Made by a program: the position numbers and the translations under genes. A DNA stretch of 64,000 nt from VXYL01 sp965243175 (lineage in GTDB: Bacteria; Pseudomonadota; Gammaproteobacteria; Pseudomonadales; Azotimanducaceae): contig OZ251532.1 of the NCBI GenBank assembly GCA_965243175.1, positions 2,542,001 to 2,606,000 on the forward strand, written 5' to 3'. Numbering within the stretch: position 1 is the first letter of the stretch; the number at the start of each line of letters is the position of its first letter. The notes beneath the pieces are model-generated. The model ran no database searches, had not been told where the DNA came from, and was given only the letters and a program-made list of their open reading frames with translations. This document shows, in pieces, positions 63,657 through 64,000 of this stretch.

Positions 63657-64000
63657 CTACCGATTCGGCCCGCGCGCTTGCGGGTAGGGCTGCCACCTGC
63701 GCAGGCTGGTCTTCGGCAGCACGGCGGGGTTCACGGCGCTGCGCGGCCACATGCCTTGGAGCACCGTCGCCAGTTCGCGGCCTAGGCGGCGGCGGGTTTC
63801 CGGGGCCATGCGCGCCGTGGCCGAGGCGATGTGGGGGGTGCAGATCACGTTGTCCATGCGCAGCAGCGGGTTGTTGGTGGAGACCGGTTCCGTCTCGAAC
63901 ACGTCCAAGGCGGCGCCGGCGATTTCGGCGTTCTCCAAGGCGCGGATGAGTGCCTCTTCGTCCACCGTGGGGCCGCGGCCGTTGTTGATGAACAGGGCGC
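63657..64000 (-). CDS. D-isomer-specific 2-hydroxyacid dehydrogenase, C-terminal part
   Basis: The last 114 residues of a dehydrogenase whose start lies beyond the window. ALFINNGRGPTVDEEALIRAL matches the conserved end of the NAD-binding domain in which the catalytic arginine/glutamate region sits. ALDVFETEPV and TPHIASATARMAPETRRRLG follow, with the catalytic histidine in TPHIAS. Glyoxylate/hydroxypyruvate reductase-like and phosphoglycerate dehydrogenase-like roles cannot be separated from this part. Confidence 0.9.
   Translation of the reverse strand, partial: ALFINNGRGPTVDEEALIRALENAEIAGAALDVFETEPVSTNNPLLRMDNVICTPHIASATARMAPETRRRLGRELATVLQGMWPRSAVNPAVLPKTSLRRWQPYPQARGPNR

Overview
The window is GC-rich DNA that reads as a gammaproteobacterial chromosome. 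The evidence is gene order: rnfH/bamE, rpoH-ftsX-ftsE-ftsY-rsmD, sdhCDAB, and iscR-iscS-ndk-rlmN-rodZ-hisS-yfgM-bamB-der near xseA. The RpoH-specific region, the prfB frameshift site and IscR Cys92/98/104 plus His107 agree with this. The species cannot be named from the sequence. Secreted LRR, NHL and Calx-beta proteins hint at a host-associated or marine lineage, which is only an inference.

Layout. 1-0.9 kb: rnfH end, bamE and a small hypothetical gene. 0.97-7.3 kb: a minus-strand run of a DUF1588-type c-heme protein, a Tat-exported DUF1501 protein and a family 5 solute-binding protein. 7.5-11 kb: a large membrane protein that fuses an ABC-2-like permease to a degenerate M1 peptidase-like region. 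11-16 kb: trmB, rpoH, ftsX, ftsE, ftsY and rsmD. 16-24.4 kb: metabolic and accessory genes (beta-lactamase-like lipoprotein, malonyl-CoA and acetoacetyl-CoA ligases, a small aspartic protease, a DUF4143 ATPase, a VOC protein) and ung. 24.4-41.8 kb: lysS and prfB, normally neighbours, are separated by about 14.8 kb of accessory DNA. 41.9-43.1 kb: an intact IS630-family element. 43.1-46.4 kb: sdhCDAB. 46.6-51.3 kb: an AAA-ATPase/PD-(D/E)XK gene, a Pal-like lipoprotein, xseA and an M23 peptidase. 51.3-60.5 kb: the der-to-iscR housekeeping run. 60.6-64 kb: Uma2 protein, MntA-HepT toxin-antitoxin module, MBL-fold lipoprotein, a 44-residue membrane peptide and the end of a 2-hydroxyacid dehydrogenase.

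The most unusual part is the lysS-prfB island (about 25.93-40.70 kb). It carries a visibly more AT-rich nucleotidyltransferase plus HD-hydrolase gene pair behind a strong promoter. It also carries three tandem secreted modular proteins that share a roughly 1.76 kb C-terminal block under two kinds of N-terminal head, and an orphan N6-adenine DNA methyltransferase. Copies 1 and 3 have a conserved leader in which a CCUCCUU-like stretch can pair with a perfect Shine-Dalgarno. A degenerate lysS fragment between copies 2 and 3, and a remnant of the methylase start after copy 1, record how the array grew.

Five genes (rsmD, the aspartic protease, the DUF4143 ATPase, the HD hydrolase and Uma2) have a sigma70-like -10 hexamer exactly six bases before the ATG, which suggests leaderless transcripts. 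I saw no tRNA, rRNA or CRISPR array.
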